DNA from: CAZMGD01 sp964565705
GTDB taxonomy: Bacteria; Actinomycetota; Acidimicrobiia; Acidimicrobiales; Ilumatobacteraceae
NCBI GenBank assembly: GCA_964565705.1
Contig: CAZMGD010000022.1
Span: forward strand, 1 to 47,939
Length of the DNA: 47,939 nucleotides
Direction: 5' to 3'
Shown: positions 47,378 to 47,939 of the stretch, in pieces
Layout: each line of letters starts with the position of its first letter
How positions within the stretch are numbered: the stretch's first letter is position 1
Notes under the pieces: model-generated
The model's input: only the letters and a program-made list of their open reading frames with translations
Database searches by the model: none
Told to the model about the DNA's origin: nothing
Translations under genes and position numbers: made by a program

Positions 47378-47939
<562 letters not shown>

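Overview
The window is GC-rich chromosomal DNA, read as coming from an actinobacterium, most likely of the Acidimicrobiia (Ilumatobacter-like) type. This rests on a strong C/G third-codon bias, frequent GTG starts, several starts with a TANNNT-like box 6-8 nt upstream and no Shine-Dalgarno (leaderless transcripts), a mycofactocin-type SDR beside an MftD-like flavoprotein, and many acyl-CoA and LLM-flavin enzymes. The lineage is inferred from gene content. No rRNA, tRNA, CRISPR array, insertion sequence or prophage was recognised.

Layout. 1-4323: end of a TetR regulator, then an acyl-CoA synthetase, enoyl-CoA hydratase and acyl-CoA dehydrogenase in one direction (a beta-oxidation-type operon). 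4324-8463: a spacer with an inverted repeat and a possible mini-ORF, a CDF-like membrane protein and two tandem SLC13-type permeases. 8436-9765: a permuted NlpC/P60-like hydrolase diverging, over overlapping -10 boxes, from a 58-aa membrane protein and an SRPBCC protein. 9752-18641: a GMC oxidoreductase with a C-terminal subunit-3-like domain, a SnoaL-like protein, two overlapping APH-type kinases, then an operon of mycofactocin-type SDR, MftD-like flavoprotein, quinone oxidoreductase and a lipocalin-like hypothetical. 18689-25757: a fused double CaiB/BaiF CoA-transferase, amidohydrolase, LLM flavin oxidoreductase, AhpD/CMD-like protein, enoyl-CoA hydratase, a small EF-hand protein and a dienelactone hydrolase.

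25798-33765: a D-lactate-dehydrogenase-like gene with no canonical start codon for its conserved N-terminus, a CMD protein, a 3-hydroxyisobutyrate-dehydrogenase-like protein, an orphan molybdopterin large subunit, an SDR, a remnant of an alpha/beta-hydrolase gene, a zinc alcohol dehydrogenase, an ankyrin protein and a small hypothetical. 33826-37359: a secreted S15/CocE-like lipoprotein, 6-phosphofructokinase and a hypothetical. 37373-46523: a glucoside-use locus made of GH1 beta-glucosidase, an ABC importer (binding lipoprotein, two permeases, MalK-type ATPase) and a GH13 alpha-glucosidase. 46568-47939: a ComF-like phosphoribosyltransferase and the start of secA.

Together the genes suggest a heterotroph that imports and hydrolyses glucosides, feeds them to glycolysis, and oxidises organic acids, alcohols and CoA thioesters. 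The most unusual points are the MftD/SDR pair away from any visible mycofactocin biosynthesis genes, the D-LDH start anomaly, the enlarged ABC permease, the repeat-derived mini-ORF coupled to the second permease, the orphan molybdoenzyme subunit and the recurring leaderless promoter pattern.
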